A DNA stretch of 64,000 nucleotides from RI-153 sp041391225 (GTDB lineage Bacteria > Chloroflexota > Anaerolineae > Caldilineales > Caldilineaceae). The position numbers were made by a program, and so were the translations under genes. Positions 56,789 to 64,000 of the stretch are shown here, piece by piece; within the stretch, counting starts at the first letter, position 1, and each line of letters starts with the position of its first letter. The stretch lies in contig JAWKOL010000003.1 in assembly GCA_041391225.1 (NCBI GenBank), positions 361,724-425,723 of the forward strand. Direction: 5' to 3'. Under the pieces are notes generated by a model, which was given only the letters and a program-made list of their open reading frames with translations, made no database searches and was not told the DNA's origin.

Positions 56789-56953
56789 ATGATTAGTCAC
56801 AACATGAGCCCGTTTTATCCCGTCAAAAATGTGGATCATTTCTCGTTTCTTGAGGAATGGAAGAGTGAGTTGCGGCTGTTTGCCACAGGCGCAGGCGTAG
56901 GTGCGTTTTTTGGCGCGATCCTCTGGCTGAGCAGTTTGACCACCACCATCTGA
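56789..56953 (+). CDS. Small membrane peptide of 54 residues
   Basis: A short frame missed by length cut-offs: ISHNMSPFYPVKNVDHFSFL after the ATG, then an acidic stretch EEWKSELR and a hydrophobic glycine-rich helix LFATGAGVGAFFGAILWLSS, ending in a stop at 56951. A GAGGA ribosome site lies 8 bases before the ATG at 56789. It sits alone 222 bases upstream of the pyrophosphatase gene. A single-helix subunit or regulator is plausible, but no family is recognised and the frame could be fortuitous. Confidence 0.5.
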   Translation: MISHNMSPFYPVKNVDHFSFLEEWKSELRLFATGAGVGAFFGAILWLSSLTTTI

Positions 56954-57088
56954 TAATTCCATCACCGCAGTTGGCCAGCAACAGCGAGGTCGTCGGTCGT
57001 CGACCAGGCCGATAGTCCAAGCTTCGCGGATCTCGAAGAATGTCCGGCTTCTCCGGCATGTGGAAAGCATTTGAACACGGAATACGAG

Positions 57089-57133
57089 ATTACGGAGAAC
57101 GAATGACATCGTGCGCAATTCGTTCTCCGTAAT
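57089..57133. repeat. Perfect 16-bp inverted repeat before hppA
   Basis: ATTACGGAGAACGAAT (57089-57104) and its exact complement (57118-57133) with a 13-base loop, ending 42 bases before the hppA ATG and therefore in or near the leader. Confidence 0.8.
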
Positions 57134-57175
57134 TCTTTATGTTTTGAAATTCGTCCACAAGCGAGGAGTGAATCA

Positions 57176-59608
57176 ATGACACAAGCAAATGCAGCAAAAG
57201 GTCGTAAGACCAGTTCAAAACCGACGCCCTCAAGCGCGCCGGACAGCCAGCCAACCAAAACCAATCTGATCCCCTTTGCCATTGGGTTGGCGCTGTTGGC
57301 TGCGATCTTCATTGTGATTGGTGTGATGGGCGCGGGCAGCACACGCGAAGCGTTACCGTGGCTCTTTTGGCTCGGCCCGATCGGTAGTTTGACGGCGCTG
57401 GGCTTTGCCGTCTACTTCTACCAATCGGTGATGAAGATCAGCGAAGGCACGCCGCGCATGGCCGAGATTGCGGCCGCAGTGCGCGAAGGCGCAATGGCCT
57501 ACCTTTCGCGACAGTACAGAGTCGTGATCATGGCCTTTGTGGCGCTCTTTGTTATCTTTGCAGTGCTGGCCTATGTGCTCAGAGTCCAAAACCCAGTGGT
57601 ACCCTTTGCGTTTCTGACCGGCGGCTTCTTCTCTGGTCTCTGTGGCTACTTCGGCATGAAGACAGCCACCAACGCTTCGGCCCGCACCACCAACGCCGCC
57701 CGAAAAAGCCTCAACGACGGCCTGCAGGTGGCCTTCCGCGCCGGTGCTGTGATGGGCCTTGTGGTGGTCGGTTTCGCCCTGTTGGACATCAGCCTCTGGT
57801 TCCTTGCCCTCTACTACTTCTTCCCCATGAGTTTCTTTGAAGCAAATCCGCTGCCGCAGATCACAGTGATCATGCTCAGCTTCGGCATGGGTGCCTCGAC
57901 ACAGGCGCTTTTCGCTCGTGTCGGTGGTGGCATCTACACCAAAGCGGCCGATGTCGGCGCGGACCTGGTGGGTAAGGTCGAAGCCGGCATCCCCGAGGAC
58001 GATCCCCGCAACCCGGCGACCATCGCCGACAACGTGGGCGACAATGTGGGCGACGTGGCTGGCATGGGCGCGGACCTCTACGAATCGTACGCTGGCGCCA
58101 TCCTGGCGACCGCGGCGCTCGGTGTGGCCGCCGTCACCACCGAAGCGGCGCGCAATCCCGATTTCTTGCAAGGTGTATCTGAAATCACCATGCAGTTGCG
58201 CTATCTGGCCGCCCCGCTGGTATTGGCCGCGATTGGCGTCGTCCTGTCACTCTTTGGCATCTTCATCGTGCGCACCAAAGAAGACGCCAGCATGGGCGAC
58301 CTGATGGGCGCGATCAACAATAGCATCACCTACAGTTCCATCGGCATTGCCGTGGTGGCATTGGGCATCGTCTATGCGTTGGGGTTGAACAACCCGTTGA
58401 TGCTCTGGTTAGCAATTGTGGCCGGCTTGGCCGTGGGTATCGTCATCGGCCTCGCTACTGCCTACTACACTTCTGATGAATATGCACCCACCAAGGGCAT
58501 CGCCCAGCAGGCGCTCACCGGCCCGGCCACTGTGATCATCGACGGCCTGGCTGTGGGCATGCGCTCGACGGGTATCCCGGTGGTGGCGGTGATCGTGGGT
58601 ATTGTGATTAGCTTCTATCTGCCGGGCGGCGCAGACAACGCGCTGTTGGGCCTCTACGGCGTTGGCATGGCTGCTGTGGCGATGCTCTCGACGCTGGGCC
58701 TGACCCTGGCCACCGATGCCTACGGTCCTATCGCGGACAACGCCGGCGGTAACGCCGAAATGGCCGAACTGCCCGAGGAAGTCCGCCGCCGCACCGATCA
58801 GCTCGATGCCGTGGGCAACACCACTGCCGCTACGGGTAAAGGTTTCGCCATCGGCTCCGCCGCGTTGACGGCGCTGGCGCTGTTGGCCGCCTACCTCGAA
58901 GAGATCCGCTTCGGTCTGATTCACCTGGGCGAAAGCATGCAGCAGATCCAGATCGGCGAACGCACCGTCGATGTGGCCAAGATGACGCTGCAAGACTTCG
59001 CCGCCTACTACGACATTTCTCTGCTCAACCCCGCCGTGCTCGTCGGCCTTTTCGCCGGCGCGATGACCGTCTTCTTCTTCTCGGCCATGACGATGAGCGC
59101 TGTGGGCCGCGCTGCCGGCGCCATGGTGCAGGAAGTGCGCCGCCAGTTTAAGGAATTCCCCGGCATCCTCAAGGGAACAGAGAAACCCGACTACGCACGC
59201 TGTGTGGAGATTAGTACCGCAGGCGCCCAGAAAGAGATGATCGCCCCGTCGATCCTTGGGATCGGCGTACCCGTGGTCATCGGCGTCCTCTTCGGCGTGG
59301 CGGGTGTGCTGGGCCTGCTCGTGGGCGGGCTTTCCACCGGTTTCGCCGTGGCCGTGATGATGGCCAACGCCGGCGGCGCTTGGGACAATGCCAAGAAGCA
59401 CATCGAAAAGGGTGCGCTGGGCGGCAAGGGATCCGAAGCACACAAGGCCACCGTGGTAGGCGACACCGTGGGCGATCCTTTCAAGGACACCACCGGCCCG
59501 TCGCTGAACATCCTCATCAAACTAATGGCGATGGTCTCCATCGTCTTCGCCGGCCTGGTGGCGCAGCTTGGGCCGGGTGGCCTACTCGGTATGCTCCTGG
59601 GCCAATAG
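57176..59608 (+). CDS. hppA: K+-dependent membrane-bound proton-pumping pyrophosphatase
   Basis: Integral membrane enzyme that hydrolyses pyrophosphate and pumps H+ (or Na+). 810 residues with about 16 membrane helices. Substrate motifs visible are GGGIYTKAADVGADLVGKVE and EDDPRNPATIADNVGDNVGD with clustered acids, and later TDAYGPIADNAGGNAEMAEL. GNTTAATGKGFAIGSA places Ala where K+-independent forms have Lys, so the enzyme should need K+. An N-terminal extension of about 30 residues precedes the first helix. The ATG at 57176 follows CGAGGAGTGAATC. A strong terminator follows at 59658. Confidence 0.96.
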   Translation: MTQANAAKGRKTSSKPTPSSAPDSQPTKTNLIPFAIGLALLAAIFIVIGVMGAGSTREALPWLFWLGPIGSLTALGFAVYFYQSVMKISEGTPRMAEIAAAVREGAMAYLSRQYRVVIMAFVALFVIFAVLAYVLRVQNPVVPFAFLTGGFFSGLCGYFGMKTATNASARTTNAARKSLNDGLQVAFRAGAVMGLVVVGFALLDISLWFLALYYFFPMSFFEANPLPQITVIMLSFGMGASTQALFARVGGGIYTKAADVGADLVGKVEAGIPEDDPRNPATIADNVGDNVGDVAGMGADLYESYAGAILATAALGVAAVTTEAARNPDFLQGVSEITMQLRYLAAPLVLAAIGVVLSLFGIFIVRTKEDASMGDLMGAINNSITYSSIGIAVVALGIVYALGLNNPLMLWLAIVAGLAVGIVIGLATAYYTSDEYAPTKGIAQQALTGPATVIIDGLAVGMRSTGIPVVAVIVGIVISFYLPGGADNALLGLYGVGMAAVAMLSTLGLTLATDAYGPIADNAGGNAEMAELPEEVRRRTDQLDAVGNTTAATGKGFAIGSAALTALALLAAYLEEIRFGLIHLGESMQQIQIGERTVDVAKMTLQDFAAYYDISLLNPAVLVGLFAGAMTVFFFSAMTMSAVGRAAGAMVQEVRRQFKEFPGILKGTEKPDYARCVEISTAGAQKEMIAPSILGIGVPVVIGVLFGVAGVLGLLVGGLSTGFAVAVMMANAGGAWDNAKKHIEKGALGGKGSEAHKATVVGDTVGDPFKDTTGPSLNILIKLMAMVSIVFAGLVAQLGPGGLLGMLLGQ

Positions 59609-59657
59609 GCAGAGGGGAATTTGCAGGGCTACAAGTGAAGAACAACTGAGTTAGCTG

Positions 59658-59693
59658 GCGGGAGTGGTTCAATTGAGCCACTCCCGCTTTTTT
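59658..59693 (+). terminator. Intrinsic terminator of hppA
   Basis: A near-perfect palindrome 59658-59687 (GCGGGAGTGG arms with TCAATTGA centre) followed by six T. On the minus strand the same hairpin overlaps the end of the GH13 remnant. Confidence 0.9.
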
Positions 59694-60449
59694 ACCTGCG
59701 CCAGCCAATGGACGGCGTACCCGTCGAGGGTGACGGTCAGCGCAGTGCCATCCGCCGCGTGGACAGCCTCGCCCAGCAGATCGCGCCAATCACCGCTCGC
59801 GGACAAGCCCAACTCGGCCAGATCCACGCAGCATGTCTGCGCGCTGCTTGTCGACGTTGTGCGAGTAAGCAAAGCACAGGTTCGCCCGTTGCCGAAGTGC
59901 TGAGGAAGGCGAAGATCGTCGGAGCGCCGGGCAGGATGCGCTGGGCAGCGTTGGGGTGGAAGGCAGCATGTCCGCGGCGCGCTGTCAGCAACTGGGCATA
60001 TCGACCGAGCACCTGCGCACGCAAAGAAGACACGTCCACCATTCAGCATCGAGCGTGGCGGCGTCGAGTTGCTGGCGATTGATCGTGCGGTAGCGTTCGC
60101 TTTCCTCGACGCCGGCGCGCCAGTTGCGGCTGCCGAAAAGGCTGTGGAAGTAGATCCCCGGCACACCCGCCATTCCCAGCCAGGATTGCCTGGCTGGCGA
60201 TGAAGCGATTCACCTGCACCGACTGCGCTTCGTCGCCATTGGGATCGTTGAGCGCATCGAAGTAAGTGATGTTCAGTCGCGCTCGGTCAGCCGCGACGTG
60301 GGGCGCAGCGGAAGCGCCGAAAGTTGAGGGTGTTCGCGGCGAAACTGGGCCAGCCGAGCCTCGATCTGTGGCAAGATCTCAGTCGCTGCGCCCTCGCCGT
60401 AGACGAAAACCAGGTGTTCATAGATTGCAGACATGGGCGTCGCCACCAT
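59669..60449 (-). pseudogene. GH13 sucrose-phosphorylase-like gene with a large internal deletion
   Basis: The ATG at 60449 or 60434 begins SAIYEHLVFVYGEGAATEIL and ends in RPTSRLTERD, the N-terminal arm of sucrose-phosphorylase-like GH13 enzymes. Then, near 60272, the sequence jumps to NITYFDALNDPNGDEAQSVQ, the late part of the barrel, and MAGVPGIYFHSLFGSRNWRA, followed by frame changes into QVLGRYAQLLTARRGHAAFH and DLAELGLSASGDWRDLLGEA, ending at 59669. About 350 residues of the barrel with the catalytic residues are missing. Several frameshifts are also present. It is a dead gene. Confidence 0.75.
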
Positions 60450-60550
60450 CCGCTCCTTTCGCGATTGGGGAAGGGAATTGTGGCGACATTATAGCACGGT
60501 GACTGTGAGTCCTGGCGCGGGGGCGGCGGCTACCCGCGCCAGGATTCACA

Positions 60551-60999
60551 TCATTTCGCCGACACCTTGGCGTTGTACAGGATGTAGCTGGCGCTGCCGT
60601 ATTCGCCAGCGACCTTGACTTCCTGGCCGACGAGATCGGCGAAATCACCCTGGATAGGCTCGTCAACTGCACCGCTGCTGAGCAGGAAGTAGCGGCCCTT
60701 CTTCTCTTGGTAGAGGTAAGCGCCGGCGCCGTTGGCTTCGGCGGGAAGGTTGAAGCGGTGGCGACTAGCGTACCGGGCGCGCGTGGTCTTGCCGCTGCTC
60801 TTTTCCACGGACGCGACTTCCACCGCGTCGATGCGGCTGTCATCGACGGCGCCGGCCACGGTGACCCAGGCGCCGATCAGGTCGGCGTCGAGCGCGCTGC
60901 CGAGGCTGTAGCGAGTCTCGGAGATGGGTTCTAAAGTACGCTGTCGCTTTCGAGGACGCCGTAAATCTTCTGCTTGCTGACTTTTGCTTGCTTGGCCAT
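60551..60999 (-). CDS. Hypothetical protein, probable frameshift near the N-terminus
   Basis: The strong ribosome site AGGAGGAAG and the ATG at 60999 give MAKQAKVSKQKIYGVLESDS, which stops after a few codons; near 60935 one T seems to be missing, after which EPISETRYSLGSALDADLIG then TVAGAVDDSRIDAVEVASVE and YFLLSSGAVDEPIQGDFADL follow to 60551. The joined 149-residue protein has a lysine-rich start and a beta-rich body, similar to small OB-fold-like proteins with a central YLYQEKKGRYFLL hairpin, but no family is assigned. The tandem repeats at 61176-61257 are upstream in its leader. Confidence 0.55.
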
Positions 61000-61175
61000 T
61001 TAAAACTTCCTCCTGAAGTTCACGGTGGATCGACCACCGAATTGTTTTGAGAAAATCGACATTGCAATGCCGCCCACAGCTGCGCAACCAGAGGGATGCG
61101 CAACCGGTTGCGCACAAACGCAGCAGAGGATAACACAGTTTTTCTTGATCGTGGCAACTTTGCTTCTCTACTGCA

Positions 61176-61257
61176 CTCATACAATCACTCATACAAATGC
61201 ACTCATACAAATGCACTCATACAAATGCACTCATACAAATGCACTCACACAAAGTAT
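61176..61257. repeat. Six tandem 14-bp repeats
   Basis: Unit CACTCATACAAATG occurs four times exactly (61188-61243), with a variant before (61176-61187) and after (61244-61257). The period matches the 14-bp array at 45265-45320. The surrounding gap 61000-61442 holds no gene that I can support. Confidence 0.9.
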
Positions 61258-61442
61258 GGCGCGTAACTTTTCGCCGCAAAAGGTGTTTCATTTACAAAGC
61301 TTGGGGTGATTTCATCGTCTATTCTCTACGAAAAATCTGCGCCCTGAGCGGTTTGATGATAAACTGAATCAGATATGAACCTTTCGCATGGGCGCGCCGG
61401 CAGGATGCGCCTGTCCACGCGCCATTTCGAGGACCAATACGT

Positions 61443-62753
61443 ATGGTAGAGCAGAGTGTGTCGCCCCATTCCAACGGCATCGGCCAGCCACCCATGCCAC
61501 CGCGGGTGGTGATCACCGGCGTCGGCGCCATTACGCCTTTGGGGCTGAGCGTAGATGAAACCTGGCAGAATCTCCTGGCGGGCAAGTCGGGCATCGATCA
61601 TTTTTCCCGATTCGACGTCAGTGAAATGAAGACCACCTTCGGCGGTGAGGTGAAAAACTTCGTCCCCGAAGACTATCTGGATCGCAAAGAAGCACGGCGC
61701 ATGGATCCCTACATCCAGTTCGCGATGGTGGCCAGCGCCGAAGCCGTGCGCGACGCTGGGATCGACTTCACACAAGAGGACGGCAGCCGCGTCGGCGTGA
61801 TCATCGGCAGCGGTGTGGGCGGCATCCAGACGATCCTGGAGAGCCACGAGGTGCTCAATGACCGTGGTGTGCGACGCATCAACCCGTTCATGATCCCCAA
61901 CATCCTGGTGGACAGCGCCGCCGGGCGTGTGGCGATTGAGTATGGACTGCAAGGGCCGAATTTCGCCGTGGTCAACGCTTGCGCCAGCGGCACCGCCGCC
62001 ACCGGCGAGGCGTTCGAGCTGATCCGCCGCGGCGACGCCGATGTGATGATCGCCGGCGGATCAGAGGCAGCGCTTGTGCCTGTGATCGTGGGCGGTTTCG
62101 ATGTGACCAACGCCATGAGCCGCCGCAATGACGATCCGGCGCGGGCGTGTCGCCCTTTCGACGTGGATCGCGACGGTTTTGTGATGAGCGAAGGCAGCGC
62201 TGTGCTGATCCTGGAATCGTTGGAGCACGCGCTGGCGCGCGGCGCCCGCATTTACGCCGAAGTGATCGGCTACGGCAACACCGCCGACGCCCAGAGCATG
62301 GTGGCGCCGCATGATCAGGCCGTGGGCGCGATTGGCTCCATGCGCATGGCGTTGCGCAAGGCGGCGCAGTACGGTGTATCGCCCGCCGACGTCGATTACA
62401 TCAACGCGCACGGCACGAGCACCGTGCTCAACGATCCTCTGGAAACGATGGCCATCAAAGAAGTATTGGGTGAGCACGCCTACCGCCTGCGCATCAGCAG
62501 CACCAAGAGCATGTTGGGTCACCTGTTGTCGGGGGCCGGCGCCATCGAAGCGATTGTCTGCGCCAAGACCATTCAGACAGGTTGGATCGCGCCGACGATC
62601 AACCTTGACAACGCCGATCCGGCCTGTGATTTGAACTACACGCCCAATCAGGCGGTAGCGGCGAAGGTGCGCGTCACCATGAGCAACAGCTTTGGCTTCG
62701 GTGGACACAATTCCTGCATTATGTTGCGCGAGTACAAGGACGAATCCGCATGA
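61443..62753 (+). CDS. fabF: Beta-ketoacyl-ACP synthase II
   Basis: Elongates fatty acyl-ACP chains with malonyl-ACP. 436 residues. VVITGVGAITPLGLSVDETW begins the thiolase fold. The catalytic Cys is in NACASGTAATGEAFELIRRG near 180, His in NAHGTSTVLNDPLETMAIK near 322 and the second His in SMLGHLLSGAGAIEAI near 359, with the Lys-containing STKSMLGH segment; the C-terminus NSFGFGGHNSCIMLREY is standard. The ATG at 61443 or an in-frame ATG at 61494 (MPPRVVITG) could be the start. Its stop overlaps the fabH start. Confidence 0.95.
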   Translation: MVEQSVSPHSNGIGQPPMPPRVVITGVGAITPLGLSVDETWQNLLAGKSGIDHFSRFDVSEMKTTFGGEVKNFVPEDYLDRKEARRMDPYIQFAMVASAEAVRDAGIDFTQEDGSRVGVIIGSGVGGIQTILESHEVLNDRGVRRINPFMIPNILVDSAAGRVAIEYGLQGPNFAVVNACASGTAATGEAFELIRRGDADVMIAGGSEAALVPVIVGGFDVTNAMSRRNDDPARACRPFDVDRDGFVMSEGSAVLILESLEHALARGARIYAEVIGYGNTADAQSMVAPHDQAVGAIGSMRMALRKAAQYGVSPADVDYINAHGTSTVLNDPLETMAIKEVLGEHAYRLRISSTKSMLGHLLSGAGAIEAIVCAKTIQTGWIAPTINLDNADPACDLNYTPNQAVAAKVRVTMSNSFGFGGHNSCIMLREYKDESA

Positions 62754-64000
62754 GCAACCAGAGCGAACAACCTGAACGCACAAACGGTGGGCTGAACGGG
62801 GTCCACGCCGAAGGGGAACAAAGCCGCAATGGGCATGTCCCAGCGCAAGGCATTCACGCGCACGCCGATGAACGTGATTCGGCGACCTTCATGCCGCACT
62901 CACAGGCGCGCTACGCCCAGATCGTGGGCTGGGGCTATCACGTCCCCAGCAAGGTGATCACCAACGCGGATCTGGAATTGATCGTCGATACCCAGGACGA
63001 GTGGATCCGCACGCGCACGGGCATCGAGGAACGCCACGTCGCCGCGTCACCGGCGGAGACGTCGGCCACACTGGGCATCCAGGCGGCGCGCAAGGCGCTG
63101 GACATGGCCGACATCCACCCCAACAAGATCGATCTGATCATCTGTTCCACCAGTTCGCCGGAACATATTTTCCCGTCCACTGCCAGCATCATCCAGGACG
63201 GACTAGGCGCAACCAATGCAGGCGCTTTCGACCTGAGCGCGGCGTGTTCTGGGTTCGTCTACGCCCTGAGCATGGCGCGTGGACACATCCTGGCGGGCGA
63301 CGCCGAGTATGTGCTCGTCATCGGCGCGGAGACGCTGAGCCGCATCGTGGACTGGACCGACCGCGGCACGTGCATCCTTTTCGGCGATGGGGCGGGCGCA
63401 GTGTTGGTGGCAGCCAGCGACGTCCCCGGCGGGATCATGGCATCGGTCCTCGGCAGCGATGGATCGGGTGCGGATCTGCTCACTGTGCCGGCAGGCGGCA
63501 GCGCCGCGCCCGCCAGCCTGGAAAGCATCAACACCGGCGGCCATTTCATTAAGATGGACGGCGGCGCTGTCTTCCGTTTTGCCACGCGGGTGATGGCCGA
63601 AGCCACCACGCAGGTGCTGGCCAAGGCCGGCCTCACGGTGCAGGACGTCGATCTGCTGATCCCACACCAGGCCAACAAGCGTATCATTCAGAACAGTGTG
63701 CTGAAACAGTTGCAGATCCCCGAAGACAAGGTCTTCATCAACTTGCAGAAATATGGCAACACCAGCACGGCCAGCATCCCGATTGCGCTATGCGAAGCGA
63801 TTGAAGCCGGCAAGGTGAAACCGGGGGACAAACTCGTCTTCGTGGGGTTTGGCGCGGGGCTGACGTGGGCTGCGTGCGCCATCGAGTGGCGCACGCCGGT
63901 GGAGAAGCCCGAAGCCAATTGGTGGCGCAACACCCAGCGTCAGGCCACCTACCAGGCAGCGGCGGCGCGCAGCATGTGGAAGCGCGCCATCCGCCGTGTC
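62750..64000 (+). CDS. fabH: Beta-ketoacyl-ACP synthase III, N-terminal extension (partial at window edge)
   Basis: Starts fatty acid synthesis from acyl-CoA and malonyl-ACP. The ATG at 62750 overlaps the fabF stop (ATGA). About 50 residues of acidic, low-complexity sequence precede the core, which begins YAQIVGWGYHVPSKVITNAD; an in-frame ATG at 62891 would remove most of that extension. The catalytic Cys is in LSAACSGFVYALSMARGH near 164, His in LIPHQANKRIIQNSV near 305 and Asn in YGNTSTASIPIALCE near 335. After the usual end (AACAIEW) the frame stays open to the window edge, so the C-terminus is longer than usual. Confidence 0.9.
   Translation, partial: MSNQSEQPERTNGGLNGVHAEGEQSRNGHVPAQGIHAHADERDSATFMPHSQARYAQIVGWGYHVPSKVITNADLELIVDTQDEWIRTRTGIEERHVAASPAETSATLGIQAARKALDMADIHPNKIDLIICSTSSPEHIFPSTASIIQDGLGATNAGAFDLSAACSGFVYALSMARGHILAGDAEYVLVIGAETLSRIVDWTDRGTCILFGDGAGAVLVAASDVPGGIMASVLGSDGSGADLLTVPAGGSAAPASLESINTGGHFIKMDGGAVFRFATRVMAEATTQVLAKAGLTVQDVDLLIPHQANKRIIQNSVLKQLQIPEDKVFINLQKYGNTSTASIPIALCEAIEAGKVKPGDKLVFVGFGAGLTWAACAIEWRTPVEKPEANWWRNTQRQATYQAAAARSMWKRAIRRV

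Noticed and set aside
56633..57118. A 161-codon minus frame
   Set aside because: It opposes the small membrane peptide and passes through a hairpin; the translation looks random.

Overview
The window is a high-GC bacterial chromosome segment. Gene content suggests a Chloroflexota (Anaerolineae/Caldilineae-like) organism: a MalT/LuxR-type ATPase regulator, LplB/YtcP-type sugar permeases, a K+-type membrane pyrophosphatase, many Gfo/Idh/MocA oxidoreductases, TPT-rich surface proteins, and intergenic spacers filled with ATTGG/ATTGC hairpins. This placement is inference; no 16S rRNA gene is present.

Layout. (1) 1-7966: a carbohydrate locus with an ABC solute-binding protein (cut by the window edge), two permeases, a sulfatase, an N-acetylneuraminate-lyase-like aldolase, an exo-sialidase-like enzyme and a second, frameshifted sulfatase. 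Together they look like uptake and breakdown of sulfated/sialylated glycans. (2) 7970-13100: an IS graveyard with two decayed IS4-family transposases, an ISL3 fragment lying in a truncated IS66 transposase, broken small membrane genes and a 247-bp element with 22-bp inverted ends. (3) 13350-17790, minus strand: tRNA-Lys, two membrane-anchored proteins, a TrmH-type rRNA methyltransferase, and the infC-rpmI-rplT operon with an ATT-initiated infC and a clear promoter and terminator. (4) 17900-24110: a UxaA-family dehydratase, a Fur-family repressor and a LuxR/MalT-like regulator. (5) 24400-34100: a membrane-anchored alpha/beta hydrolase, two Gfo/Idh/MocA oxidoreductases, a family-5 (peptide-type) ABC importer and an amidohydrolase. 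(6) 34200-41900, minus strand: an anti-sigma-like ATPase, a cold-shock protein, a tandem pair of nucleotidyltransferases, a beta-propeller protein next to a divergent GroEL-like chaperonin, threonine synthase and a broken 2-hydroxyacid dehydrogenase. (7) 42050-46015: a decayed type II restriction-modification pair whose methylase start overlaps the stop of a LysR regulator, divergent from a tandem-thioredoxin protein. (8) 46300-64000: housekeeping genes (alaS, ruvX, mltG, rnhB, hppA, fabF, fabH) with a baseplate-J-like membrane protein, a DMT transporter, a tiny membrane peptide, and the remnant of a GH13 sucrose-phosphorylase-like gene.

Two features cut across the window. First, many non-IS genes carry 1-2 base frameshifts while long housekeeping genes are intact, so either the assembly has indel errors or accessory genes are decaying. 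Second, almost every intergenic gap holds a long, often perfect hairpin. Some belong to recognisable dispersed families: copies near 39.5, 46.6 and 52.4 kb share arms and core, and copies near 24.2 and 46.1 kb share stems. All functional calls rest on reading the sequence and on family knowledge; no database search was run.
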